In this document: piece after piece, positions 9,001 to 17,389 of the stretch | How positions within the stretch are numbered: the first letter of the stretch is position 1 | How the letters are laid out: the number at the start of each line of letters is the position of its first letter | Assembly (NCBI RefSeq): GCF_039839275.1 | Contig: NZ_JBDOQP010000006.1 | Coordinates: 62,001-126,000, forward strand | Source: Aerobium sp039839275 | Lineage (GTDB): Bacteria; Pseudomonadota; Alphaproteobacteria; Rhizobiales; Rhizobiaceae | Reading direction: 5' to 3' | Length of the DNA stretch: 64,000 nt | Translations under genes and position numbers: made by a program | The notes under the pieces: generated by a model | What the model saw: the letters and a program-made list of their open reading frames with translations, nothing else | What the model was told of the DNA's origin: nothing | Databases searched by the model: none

Positions 9001-9603
9001 CTATTTCGTGTCGGACGACAGCCGCACGGCCCTCGCCTCGCCGCTGTTGCGGCGGCGGCCAGGTTCGACCTCGGCCAGCGGCTCGCATTCAATGATGCCG
9101 ACAAGCGAGCGGTCGGCAAGGCGCTGGTACTCGCCGTCGCCATTGTTGCGCCATACAATGGCTGCTTCGGGCAGTTCCTTCACGACTTTCGCCGGATTGC
9201 CTGCGATCAGGTGGCGGGCGGGGAAGTCGGCGTCATTCTTTACCAGGCTCAAGGCAGCAACGAGGCTGTCCTCGCCGATCACTGCGCCGTCGAGGATGAC
9301 GCTGTGCATCCCGATGAGTGCGTTCTGGCCGACTTCGCACCCATGCAGGATACTGCCATGGCCCACCGTCGCGCCGCGCCGCACGAGGCAGTCGGAACCC
9401 GAGCCGGTGTGTAACGTGCAATTGTCCTGAATGCTGGAATCGCCCTCGACGGTAATGCGTCCGAAGTCACCGCGCAGCGAGGCGTTGGGGCCGATATAGC
9501 AGCGCGGCCCGATCGTGACGTCGCCGATGAGCACCGCCATGGGGTGCAGATAGGTGGTCGGATCAACGACCGGCACGATGCCTTCGAATGAATAGACCGG
9601 CAT
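9001..9603 (-). CDS. gamma-carbonic anhydrase / PaaY-like hexapeptide-repeat protein
   Basis: A 200-aa left-handed beta-helix protein. Hexapeptide repeats run from IGDVTIGPRCYIGPNASL to about residue 140, with the metal-binding histidines of the family visible (LHTGSG, VGHGSILHGCEVG and GMHSVIL). Family members are gamma carbonic anhydrases or, in catabolic operons, PaaY-like thioesterases that release dead-end CoA esters. The thioesterase-type salvage role fits the neighbours better but is not demonstrated. The start at 9603 lies 4 nt after the thiolase stop codon. The C-terminal 30 residues are basic and unassigned. Confidence 0.82.
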   Translation of the reverse strand: MPVYSFEGIVPVVDPTTYLHPMAVLIGDVTIGPRCYIGPNASLRGDFGRITVEGDSSIQDNCTLHTGSGSDCLVRRGATVGHGSILHGCEVGQNALIGMHSVILDGAVIGEDSLVAALSLVKNDADFPARHLIAGNPAKVVKELPEAAIVWRNNGDGEYQRLADRSLVGIIECEPLAEVEPGRRRNSGEARAVRLSSDTK

Positions 9604-9607
9604 TGCC

Positions 9608-10765
9608 TTAAAGCCTTTCGATGATGGTGACGTTTGCCTGCCCGCCACCCTCGCACATGGTCTGCAGCGCATAGCGACCACCCCGCCGTTCAAGCTCGTT
9701 CAGCATTGTGGTCATGATGCGCGCGCCCGTCGCGCCGATAGGGTGGCCAAGCGATATGCCGCCACCATTGACGTTGACCTTTTCGTGCGGAATGCCGAGT
9801 TCTTTCATCCACGCCATCGGTACCGACGCGAAAGCCTCGTTGCACTCAAACAGGTCGATGTCGTCCACGGCGAGCCCGCTCTTTTCGAGTGCATGGCGTG
9901 TCGCGGGGATCGGCGCGGTCAACATCCAGACCGGGTCGGCGGCACGCACGGCCAAGGTGTGGATGCGCGCGCGCGGCATGAGGCCGTGATCCTTCACCGC
10001 GCGTTCAGAGGCGATCAAAAGCGCGGCGGCCGCATCGCAGGTCTGGCTCGACACCGCCGCCGTAACACGACCGCCTTCAGTCAACGGCTGAAGCCCTGCC
10101 ATCTTCTCCAGCGAGGTCCCACGCCGCGGCGTCTCGTCGGCTGAAATGTCACCTACGGCTATGATCTCCTCGTTGAAATATCCTGCATCCATGGCTTTCA
10201 AGGCGCGCTCGTGGCTAGCGAGCGCGAAACGCTCCATGTCCTCACGCGAGCAGCCCCATTTCTCAGCGATCATCTCTGCAGAGCGGAACTGGCTGATTTC
10301 CTGATTGCCGAAACGTGCGAGCCATCCGGGCGAAGTGCGGAACGGATCGGTGAAGCCGTACTGCTGGCCGACAATCATCGCGGCCGAGATGGGAATAGCG
10401 TTCATATTCTGGACGCCGCCGGCGACGACGAGATCCTGCATGCCGCTCATCACGCCCATGGCGGCAAAATGCACCGCCTGCTGGGAAGAGCCGCACTGCC
10501 GGTCGATCGTGACGCCGGGAACATGCTCAGGAAGACCCGCGACGAGCCAGCAGGTGCGCGCGATATCACCAGCCTGACCGCCAATCGTGTCCGTGCAGCC
10601 GTAGATTACGTCGTCCACCGCGTGCGGATCGACGCCGGTGCGCTCGATCAGCGCCGAGAGCGGCACCGCTCCAAGATCTGCCGGGTGCATCGCGGCGAGT
10701 GCGCCCTTCTTGCGCCCGACAGGCGTGCGCATGGCGTCGACGATATAGGCCTCAGGCATTGTCAT
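9608..10765 (-). CDS. acetyl-CoA acyltransferase (FadA6-like thiolase)
   Basis: A 385-aa thiolase that cleaves a 3-ketoacyl-CoA. The nucleophile Cys91 is in DRQCGSSQQA, the base His in GGGISLGHPIGATG and the second Cys in MCEGGGQ. The whole sequence, including IGGQAG, VAGGVQNM and the TMCEGGGxANVTIIERL end, resembles, from memory, FadA6 of HIP catabolism. The start at 10765 (MTMPEAY) overlaps the end of the acyl-CoA dehydrogenase gene by 14 nt, indicating coupling; ATG 10759 is an alternative. Confidence 0.9.
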   Translation of the reverse strand: MTMPEAYIVDAMRTPVGRKKGALAAMHPADLGAVPLSALIERTGVDPHAVDDVIYGCTDTIGGQAGDIARTCWLVAGLPEHVPGVTIDRQCGSSQQAVHFAAMGVMSGMQDLVVAGGVQNMNAIPISAAMIVGQQYGFTDPFRTSPGWLARFGNQEISQFRSAEMIAEKWGCSREDMERFALASHERALKAMDAGYFNEEIIAVGDISADETPRRGTSLEKMAGLQPLTEGGRVTAAVSSQTCDAAAALLIASERAVKDHGLMPRARIHTLAVRAADPVWMLTAPIPATRHALEKSGLAVDDIDLFECNEAFASVPMAWMKELGIPHEKVNVNGGGISLGHPIGATGARIMTTMLNELERRGGRYALQTMCEGGGQANVTIIERL

Positions 10766-11807
10766 GTTCCTGGAAGAAGATGCTTTCGGGGCCGAGCGCC
10801 CCGGCAAGCACGCGCTCCGCGACGCGCGCGCGATGCAACGCCGGCTTGCCCCACCACGTTTCCAGCGCAATGGCGCGCTTGAGGAAGAAGTGGACATCAA
10901 CTTCCCACGAATAGCCCATCGCGCCGTGAACCTGAATTGCGGTCCGCGCCGCCAGGTCGGCGGCTTCCGTAGCGACGAGCTTGGCGTGCGAGATGCGCGC
11001 GCGAGAATATAGGTCGCCCTGCGGCAGCGCCGCGGCGGCGGCATATAGCACCGGGCGCGCGAACTCGATCTTGACCTGTACGCTGGCCAGATGGTGCTTG
11101 ATCGCCTGGTAGGAGCCGATCGGCTTGCCGAACTGGTGCCGCTCCTTCGCAAAGGTCACGGCAAGGTCTACGCAGCGTTTGGCGATTCCAACTTGCTGTG
11201 CGGCGGCGAACAGCGCTCCGCGATCGAACGCCTCGGCCAGTAGCGGGGCCGCCTCGTGCGCGGATGCGATACATGGGATCCCGCCGGGCGCGAATTCGAC
11301 GGTGAACAGCCGACGGAACGGGTCGATGCTGGGCTGTCTCGTCAGGCTTGCAGCGCCAGGCTCGATCAGATGCAATGCTCCGTCGCGCTCGATGACGATT
11401 GCTCCAGCCGTGTCGGCATCAGCGATGAAGGGGTTCGCGCCATGCCCCAGCGCCACGGTGATTTGCCCGGCGAGCGCGCGTGCCAGCAACGAATGCGTCG
11501 GCGCCGCGCCCGCCAGCAGCGGCAGTGCGACGCCGGCGTTTTCCACCAGCGGTTCCGGCAGGCCGGCATAGCCGCACGCCTCCGCGCACTGGACGAAATC
11601 CACCGGCTGGAGACCGAGCCCGCCCACATCTTCCGGCACCAGGATGCCCGCGATCCCCATCTCGACGATCTTGTCCCAGCGGTGCCCGTCTCGTGCCTGG
11701 CCGGCCACCATAAGCCGGCGCAGATCCGCGGGCTGGCATAGATCCTCCAGCAGGTCACGCACGACCGACGCGGTCATTTCCTGTTCGTCTGTAAAGCGAA
11801 AATCCAT
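10752..11807 (-). CDS. acyl-CoA dehydrogenase family protein (small partner)
   Basis: A 351-aa acyl-CoA dehydrogenase with MDFRFTDEQ at the start and Q-V-H-G-A-M-G-Y-S-W-E in the FAD-binding C-terminal domain. It is shorter and more divergent than its upstream neighbour, and its middle domain is shortened. Adjacent long/short pairs of this kind form alpha2beta2 dehydrogenases for cyclic substrates in steroid catabolism. Its stop overlaps the thiolase start and its start is 3 nt after the other dehydrogenase gene. I infer it is one subunit of a heteromer. Confidence 0.87.
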   Translation of the reverse strand: MDFRFTDEQEMTASVVRDLLEDLCQPADLRRLMVAGQARDGHRWDKIVEMGIAGILVPEDVGGLGLQPVDFVQCAEACGYAGLPEPLVENAGVALPLLAGAAPTHSLLARALAGQITVALGHGANPFIADADTAGAIVIERDGALHLIEPGAASLTRQPSIDPFRRLFTVEFAPGGIPCIASAHEAAPLLAEAFDRGALFAAAQQVGIAKRCVDLAVTFAKERHQFGKPIGSYQAIKHHLASVQVKIEFARPVLYAAAAALPQGDLYSRARISHAKLVATEAADLAARTAIQVHGAMGYSWEVDVHFFLKRAIALETWWGKPALHRARVAERVLAGALGPESIFFQEHDNA

Positions 11808-11810
11808 GTC

Positions 11811-12974
11811 TCAAGCCCGCGGCAAGCCGAGCAGACGCTCGGCGATGATGTTGCGCTGGATCTCGTTGGAGCCTGCATAGATCGGCCCGGCCAATGAGAA
11901 GAAATAGCCGTCCAGCCATTTCCCGACGTCGCCCGCCGCAGGTGCTGACCGAAGCAGCTCGGCCCGTGCACCAAGGATCGCGAGCGCAGTCTTGTGCAGC
12001 ACGATATCCATCTCAGACCAGAAGATCTTATTGGTGCTTGCTTCTGCGCCGATGTGACCGCCCGCGCGCAGGCGCGAGGCGGTGCTATAGATCGACAGCG
12101 CGTAGGCGTCCGCGTCCATTGCGCAGCGCACTACCGCGTCGCGCACACCGGGCTCTATCTCCGCCTCGTGCGCTTTGTAGAGCTCGACCAGCTTTCGCGC
12201 CGCTACCTGGAATCGCGCCGGCGAGCGTAGCATCAGCCCGCGCTCGAAACCGGCGGTAGCCATGCAGATCGACCAGCCCTCGCCCTCCGGGCCAAGCCTG
12301 TTGAACGCGGGCACACGCACGTCCTCGAGGAAAATTTCAGCAAAGCCGGTTTCGCCGTCTATCTGCGCAATGGCTTGCGTGCGTACGCCTGGCGCATCGA
12401 GCTTGAAGAAAATCAGCGACAGCCCCTTGTGGCGCTGAGAACCGGGGTCGGTGCGGAAGAGACCGAAAGCCCAGTCGGCAAAAACGGCCCGTGACGACCA
12501 GATTTTGTGCCCCTTGAGCACATAGTCGTTGCCATCGCGCGTCGCGGTCGATTTGACCGCCGCCAGGTCGCTACCGGCCTGGGGTTCCGACCAGGCCTGC
12601 GCCCAGATTTCGTCGCCGGACGCCATCGCGGTTAGAAAGCGGGACCTCTGCTCGTCGGTGCCGTATTCCATCAGCGTCGGCCCGAGCAGGAATATGCCGT
12701 TCTGGTTGACGCGCAACGGCGCACCGGCGCGGTAATACTCTTCCTCGAAGATCAGCCATTGAATGAGGTCGAGACCGCGGCCGCCGTAGCTCTCGGGCCA
12801 AGTCACCATGCCCCAGCGCCCTTCGCTCAGCGTACGCTCCCACTCGCGGTGCGCCTCGAAACCCTCGCGGCTGGCGTCGAAGGACGTCAGGGGAGCCTTG
12901 GGCACATGCTGCTCCATCCAGGAGCGCACCTCCTGCCTGAACCGCTTCTGCTCGTCTGTATAGGTTAAGTCCAC
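11811..12974 (-). CDS. acyl-CoA dehydrogenase (FadE30-like)
   Basis: A 387-aa flavoenzyme with the full acyl-CoA dehydrogenase pattern: WPESYGGRGL, AWSEPQAGSDLA (FAD/substrate loop), KIWSS and the C-terminal PIYAGSNEIQRNIIAERLLGLPR. It introduces an alpha,beta double bond into an acyl-CoA. It resembles FadE30-type enzymes from steroid-ring degradation, though family-level resemblance alone does not fix the substrate. It is packed 3 nt upstream of a second, shorter dehydrogenase and 36 nt after a crotonase gene, within the leftward operon. Confidence 0.9.
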   Translation of the reverse strand: MDLTYTDEQKRFRQEVRSWMEQHVPKAPLTSFDASREGFEAHREWERTLSEGRWGMVTWPESYGGRGLDLIQWLIFEEEYYRAGAPLRVNQNGIFLLGPTLMEYGTDEQRSRFLTAMASGDEIWAQAWSEPQAGSDLAAVKSTATRDGNDYVLKGHKIWSSRAVFADWAFGLFRTDPGSQRHKGLSLIFFKLDAPGVRTQAIAQIDGETGFAEIFLEDVRVPAFNRLGPEGEGWSICMATAGFERGLMLRSPARFQVAARKLVELYKAHEAEIEPGVRDAVVRCAMDADAYALSIYSTASRLRAGGHIGAEASTNKIFWSEMDIVLHKTALAILGARAELLRSAPAAGDVGKWLDGYFFSLAGPIYAGSNEIQRNIIAERLLGLPRA

Positions 12975-13010
12975 GCTGTTGCGATCCTGTACCTGCTGGG
13001 CTGCTGCGCG

Positions 13011-13907
13011 TTAACTCGAGCCCGCCTGCTTTTTGTTGGCCGCCGCCATGCTCTTGGCGTCCAGACCGCCCAGCCTGTCGCCGGTGGTCAGGTCGTTCTG
13101 GGCATGGGCGAAGTGGTGCATGTGATAGTGGGCATCCATGGCTGTGCGCTTGCCGCGCAGATCCTCGACATTGTTGATCGCCTGCTTGCCGAGCCAAAGG
13201 CCGAGCCGGGGAAAGCCGGCAAGCTTAGTGGCCATGTCGCGGCCGGCCTTTTCTAACCCGTCGCGCGCGACAATCTGGTTCACCATGCCGAAGTCATGGG
13301 CACGCTGCGCCGGCATACGCTCGCCCAAAAGCAAGAATTCCTTGGCAATACGGGTGGGAAGCTCGAAACCGTGCGCAAAATATTCCACGCCCGGTATACC
13401 CATCCGGATGACCGGGTCCTGAAAGAAGGCGTCCTCCGTGGCGACGATAAAGTCGCACACCCATGCCAACATCAATCCGCCGGCAACGCATGCACCCTGG
13501 ACAAGCGCGATGGTAGGCTTCGGGATCTCGCGCCAGCGGCGGCACATGCCAAGATAGACCTCGTGCTCGCGGGTATAGAGCAGTTCGGCACCGGGTTTGT
13601 TTGTGTGGTCGGCCCACATGAGGCGTCGCTCGAAGCTCTTGTCGACGTCACGGCCCGGCGTGCCAATGTCGTGACCAGCGGAAAAATGCTTGCCCGCGCC
13701 GCGCAGGATGATGACCTTCACGGCGTCGTCGCCGACGGCGCGCTGGAAAGCGTCGTCGAGCGCATAGGTCATCTGCGAGTTCTGGGCGTTGTTGTAGGTG
13801 GGGCGGTTCATCGTCACCCATGCGATGGCGCCCTCGCTCTCATAGAGAACGGGGGTCTCGGTTTCGTAGGTGATGTCTGCCTTGCGGGGTTCAACGAGGT
13901 CGTTCAT
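13011..13907 (-). CDS. enoyl-CoA hydratase/isomerase family protein
   Basis: A 298-aa crotonase with oxyanion-hole segments GKHFSAGHDIGTPG and QGACVAGGLMLAWVCDF. It carries an enlarged loop after the first motif (RDVDKSFERRLMWAD) and an extended His-rich C-terminus, typical of a subfamily common in actinobacterial and alphaproteobacterial degradation clusters. It probably hydrates or cleaves an unsaturated acyl-CoA. GAAAGGG precedes the ATG. It lies between the aldo/keto reductase and the dehydrogenase pair in the same operon. Confidence 0.87.
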   Translation of the reverse strand: MNDLVEPRKADITYETETPVLYESEGAIAWVTMNRPTYNNAQNSQMTYALDDAFQRAVGDDAVKVIILRGAGKHFSAGHDIGTPGRDVDKSFERRLMWADHTNKPGAELLYTREHEVYLGMCRRWREIPKPTIALVQGACVAGGLMLAWVCDFIVATEDAFFQDPVIRMGIPGVEYFAHGFELPTRIAKEFLLLGERMPAQRAHDFGMVNQIVARDGLEKAGRDMATKLAGFPRLGLWLGKQAINNVEDLRGKRTAMDAHYHMHHFAHAQNDLTTGDRLGGLDAKSMAAANKKQAGSS

Positions 13908-13991
13908 AGCCTTCCCTTTCGCACTTGCAGCAATATTGCCGCACGCCCGTGCGGCAATCGTCCAAAGAGACTAATGGCTGGCGGAGCGGAC

Positions 13992-14939
13992 TCAGGCCGC
14001 CAGGATCTGATCGATTTCCGAGAGCTCCGGCGGGGTCAGCGTCCATTCGCCCGCGCTTGCGTTGGCGCGCACCTGCTCCACCCGGGTCGCACCTGCGATG
14101 ACGCTCGTGACGAGCGGCTGCGCCAGCAGCCAAGAAAATGCGAGCTCGAGGAGGGTTCGCCCGCGCGCCTCGCAGAACGTGATAAGCTTTTCCACGACGT
14201 CGAGGCGCTCGTCGGTCAGGCCTCCCGCGAAATAGGACATGCTCATGCGCGTGCCCTCCGGCAGGTCGTGACCTTTGCGGTATTTGCCCGTCAGCAGACC
14301 GGAGGCAAGCGGGAAATAGGGCAGCAGTGTCATGCGTGTCGCCTCCAGCGCCGGGAACAGCGACTGTTCCGGCTCGCGGGCGAGGAGGTTGTATTCTACC
14401 TGTGTGGAGAGAAGTCGCTCCAGCCCCTGCGTGAGGGCGGTCCAGCTCGCGTCCACGAGCTGCCAGGCTGGCATGTTGGAGCAACCGATGTAGCGCACCT
14501 TGCCCTGTCGCACGAGATCATCCAGGGCACGCAGCGTCTCCTCGACGGGCGTATTGGGATCAGGGAAGTGATATTGGTAAAGATCGATCCAGTCGGTGTT
14601 GAGCCTGCGCAAGCTGTCCTCCACCGCCGTCATGATGTAGCCGCGCGAGGCGTTGCGGCGGGTACTCAGCGCCCTGTTCAGCGGCGAGGAAAATTTCGTG
14701 GCAAGAACGATCTCCTTGCGACGCGTGCCCAGAACCTCGCCCAGCACCTTCTCGGAACCGCTGTCGGTGCCGTAGGAATCGGACGTGTCGAAGAGCGTGA
14801 TGCCGGCATCGATTGCGTTGTGAACCACATTGCTTGCACCCTTGAGGTCGAGCGACTTCACCATGCCGCCAAAATTGTTGCAGCCGAGGCCGATGACCGA
14901 AACCTCAAGTCCCGATCGACCTAGAAAGCGCTTCTCCAT
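13992..14939 (-). CDS. aldo/keto reductase
   Basis: A 315-aa TIM-barrel NADPH oxidoreductase. The catalytic tetrad can be placed: Asp and Tyr in DTSDSYG, Lys in LATKFSSP and His in YQYHFPD. The C-terminus has SVIAGATRVEQVRANASA, the cofactor-phosphate loop. The ATG at 14939 is preferred because GGAG lies 6 nt upstream; ATG 14954 is possible. It likely reduces a carbonyl or oxidises an alcohol on a pathway intermediate. It is 22 nt after the GMC oxidoreductase. Confidence 0.88.
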   Translation of the reverse strand: MEKRFLGRSGLEVSVIGLGCNNFGGMVKSLDLKGASNVVHNAIDAGITLFDTSDSYGTDSGSEKVLGEVLGTRRKEIVLATKFSSPLNRALSTRRNASRGYIMTAVEDSLRRLNTDWIDLYQYHFPDPNTPVEETLRALDDLVRQGKVRYIGCSNMPAWQLVDASWTALTQGLERLLSTQVEYNLLAREPEQSLFPALEATRMTLLPYFPLASGLLTGKYRKGHDLPEGTRMSMSYFAGGLTDERLDVVEKLITFCEARGRTLLELAFSWLLAQPLVTSVIAGATRVEQVRANASAGEWTLTPPELSEIDQILAA

Positions 14940-14961
14940 GACAATCTCCATCATTGAAATA

Positions 14962-16581
14962 TCAGCCCGCCCGGATCAGATCGGCGGCCTTTTCCGCAAT
15001 CATGATCGTGGGAGCATAGGTGTTGCCATTGACGAGAACCGGCATCACGGACGCGTCTGCGACGTGAAGGCGCGAGATGCCGTTGACCCTTAGCTGCGGA
15101 TCGACGACCGCGCGCGGATCGGAGCCCATGCGGCATGTACCGGCGGCATGATAGTGCGTCGCGGCCGTCGCTCGGATGTCGGCGGTGATCTCAGCGTTTG
15201 TTGCCGTTGGCTTCGCCGGCTGCAATTCGCGGCCCAGGACACGACCGAGCGGGCCAGCGCGGACCATGTCCTGCACCCGTTTTGCCGCGCGCGCGAGGAT
15301 GCGGATGTCGCGCGGATCGGAAAAGTAGTTGGGCGAGATCTCCGCGTGCATCAGCGGATCACCGGACTTCAGCCTCACCTCGCCACGGCTAAAGGGTGAA
15401 CCGTGATTGAGCAGCAGCGTGAAGCCATGCTCCTGCGGCAGAATGCCGAGCAGTCCCGGCTTGCGACGGATCACCAGAGCCGGCGCCATGCACACCTGCA
15501 CCTCGCTCGAGGGATCGCCGGGCTCGGCGTGGAAATAACCTGACGTGGGAAACAACCCGCGCGACAGAACACCGGTGCGGCGAAGGATATATTGCAGCCC
15601 AGCGCGCGCCGCTCCAAGCGGGCGTATGTGGGAATATGCGCTGACCGGAGCCGTCGTGGCGTACATCATTCGGTACATCGGATGATTTTGTAGGTTGCGC
15701 CCGACGTCGGGGCTGTCTACCGCGACGGCGATGCCATGCGCCCGCAGATGATCGGCGTCGCCGATTCCCGAGAGCATCAGGAGTTGCGGTGAATTGACCG
15801 CCCCGCCGCACAGGACAACGCCGCGCGATGCCATCAAGCGCTGCCGCGCACCGTCTTGCATGAACTCCACGCCGCGCGCCTCGCCCGCCTCGATGATCAC
15901 CCGCGTAACCGTGGCGCGGGTGAGCACGGTGATGTTGCCACGTCGCAAGGCTGGGCGCAGGTATGCCACCGAGGTGCTGGAGCGCAATCCCCCGCCGATG
16001 GTGAGGTCGACGTGTCCGAACGCCTCGGGAAGGTCCGCATTGAGATCGTCAGCAATCAAGAAGCCGGATGCGGCCGCAGACTGAAGATACAGATCGCATA
16101 CCGGGGCTGTACCCCGCCCCCGGCTGACCTGAAGCGGACCGCCGCCGCCGTGCAGCGCGCTTGCTCCGCGCTCGTTGGTTTCGGACTTGCGGAAGTAGGG
16201 CAGCACGTCTTCGTACCCCCATCCGTCCGCGCCTTCGCGCTCCCACCGATCGTAGTCTGCGCGATGGCCACGCATGTACATCATGCCATTGATCGAGCCC
16301 GAGCCGCCGATCACCTTGCCCTGCGCCCAGTAGAGGGTACGGCCGCCAAGCTGTGGCACCGGCTCGGACTGATAAGCCCAGTTGTAGCGCGGGTCGGTGC
16401 CGGTGGCGACGTTGGCGCCGGGGATGCGCATGATTAGCGCCCCGTCGCCTCCCCCCGCTTCCAGCAAAGCGATGCGCAGTTCGCGGTCCTCGGAAAGCCT
16501 GGACGCAACGACGCAACCGGCCGCGCCCGCACCTACCACCACAAAGTCGAACCCGCACGCGCTCATCCGCCGGCTGCGCAT
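14962..16581 (-). CDS. GMC family FAD-dependent oxidoreductase (choline/alcohol dehydrogenase type)
   Basis: A glucose-methanol-choline oxidoreductase of about 539 aa. It has the FAD-binding VVVGAGAAGCVVASRLSED, GGSGSINGMMYMRG near residue 90, the SPQLLMLSGIGD signature and a C-terminal catalytic segment HYHAAGTCRMG with NTYAPTIMIAEKAADLI. It oxidises an alcohol, probably an entry step for a pathway substrate. The start is uncertain. ATG 16581 has GAGG at -9; ATG 16566 and 16668, the latter 5 nt after livF, are alternatives. No signal peptide is seen, so it is probably cytoplasmic. Confidence 0.85.
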   Translation of the reverse strand: MRSRRMSACGFDFVVVGAGAAGCVVASRLSEDRELRIALLEAGGGDGALIMRIPGANVATGTDPRYNWAYQSEPVPQLGGRTLYWAQGKVIGGSGSINGMMYMRGHRADYDRWEREGADGWGYEDVLPYFRKSETNERGASALHGGGGPLQVSRGRGTAPVCDLYLQSAAASGFLIADDLNADLPEAFGHVDLTIGGGLRSSTSVAYLRPALRRGNITVLTRATVTRVIIEAGEARGVEFMQDGARQRLMASRGVVLCGGAVNSPQLLMLSGIGDADHLRAHGIAVAVDSPDVGRNLQNHPMYRMMYATTAPVSAYSHIRPLGAARAGLQYILRRTGVLSRGLFPTSGYFHAEPGDPSSEVQVCMAPALVIRRKPGLLGILPQEHGFTLLLNHGSPFSRGEVRLKSGDPLMHAEISPNYFSDPRDIRILARAAKRVQDMVRAGPLGRVLGRELQPAKPTATNAEITADIRATAATHYHAAGTCRMGSDPRAVVDPQLRVNGISRLHVADASVMPVLVNGNTYAPTIMIAEKAADLIRAG

Positions 16582-16672
16582 ATTGATCGCCTCGCCCAGC
16601 AGCAGCCCGCGCTCGTATTGCAGACCCCGCTTGAGCCGGGAGCATGAGAACCCGGTTTGCCGACGCATAGTG

Positions 16673-17389
16673 TCATTTCGCGACGGCGCTCTCGCGAGCC
16701 GATGCGGCAAGCCGTGCCTCGAGTTCAGAAGCCGGACAGGTAAACTTTACCTGTCCACGTTCCACGATCAGTGCGCGGTCGGCGTAAGGGACCGTCACCG
16801 ACAGATGCTGTTCGACCACGACGACGGCCGTGCCGCTCTCCGCCCATTTGCGTAGGAAGGCGAGAATTGTGGGCAAAAGCGCCTGCGCCAGGCCCATTGA
16901 CGGCTCGTCGCACAGAAGCACCTTGGGCTGTGCGATGAACGCTTGACCCAGCGCCAGCATCTGCTGCTGGCCGCCGGAAAGATCGCGCGCATACTGTCTG
17001 TGCTTTTCCTTCAGAATCGGGAAGACCGCATAGATTTCCTCAACCGACAGGGCAAAGCCGGCGCGGTCGCCAGAGCGACGAGCCGCAACGCCCATGCGAA
17101 GGTTGTCATAGACACTGAGTTCAGGAAAAACCCGGTGGCCATCGAGCACCAACCGCAGGCCCGACTTTGCGATTACCTCTGGGGCGAGGCCCTGAAGCGG
17201 CCGACCCTCAAGCAGCACCTCGCCGCCGGTGGGCTTGTTGAACCCGGCTATGGCACCCATCAGGGTCGATTTGCCTGCGCCGTTTTCGCCGCCGATCAAG
17301 AGGATTTCGCCTGGCTTTGCCTCAAGCGAAACGCCCTCGATAACCGGGACGCTGCCATAGCCCGCGTAAAGATTCCTGACCTCAAGCAT
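16673..17389 (-). CDS. livF: LivF-type ABC transporter ATP-binding protein
   Basis: A 238-aa ATPase with Walker A GENGAGKST (about residues 34-42), signature LSGGQQQML, Walker B VLLCDEPSMGLA and H-loop VEQHL, the LivF pattern. The ATG at 17389 has GGAGG 5 nt upstream and overlaps the end of the LivM-LivG fusion gene by 8 nt. With that fusion and LivH it forms a branched-chain-type importer, here inside a catabolic operon, so the cargo is probably the pathway substrate. Confidence 0.9.
   Translation of the reverse strand: MLEVRNLYAGYGSVPVIEGVSLEAKPGEILLIGGENGAGKSTLMGAIAGFNKPTGGEVLLEGRPLQGLAPEVIAKSGLRLVLDGHRVFPELSVYDNLRMGVAARRSGDRAGFALSVEEIYAVFPILKEKHRQYARDLSGGQQQMLALGQAFIAQPKVLLCDEPSMGLAQALLPTILAFLRKWAESGTAVVVVEQHLSVTVPYADRALIVERGQVKFTCPASELEARLAASARESAVAK

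Noticed and set aside
10765..11152. 5' extension of the thiolase frame to 11152
   Set aside because: It overlaps the acyl-CoA dehydrogenase gene and is Ser/Arg-rich shadow sequence; the thiolase begins at MTMPEAYIVD.
13296..14924. 542-codon plus-strand frame
   Set aside because: It lies antisense to the crotonase and aldo/keto reductase genes, crosses their boundary and contains no family motif.
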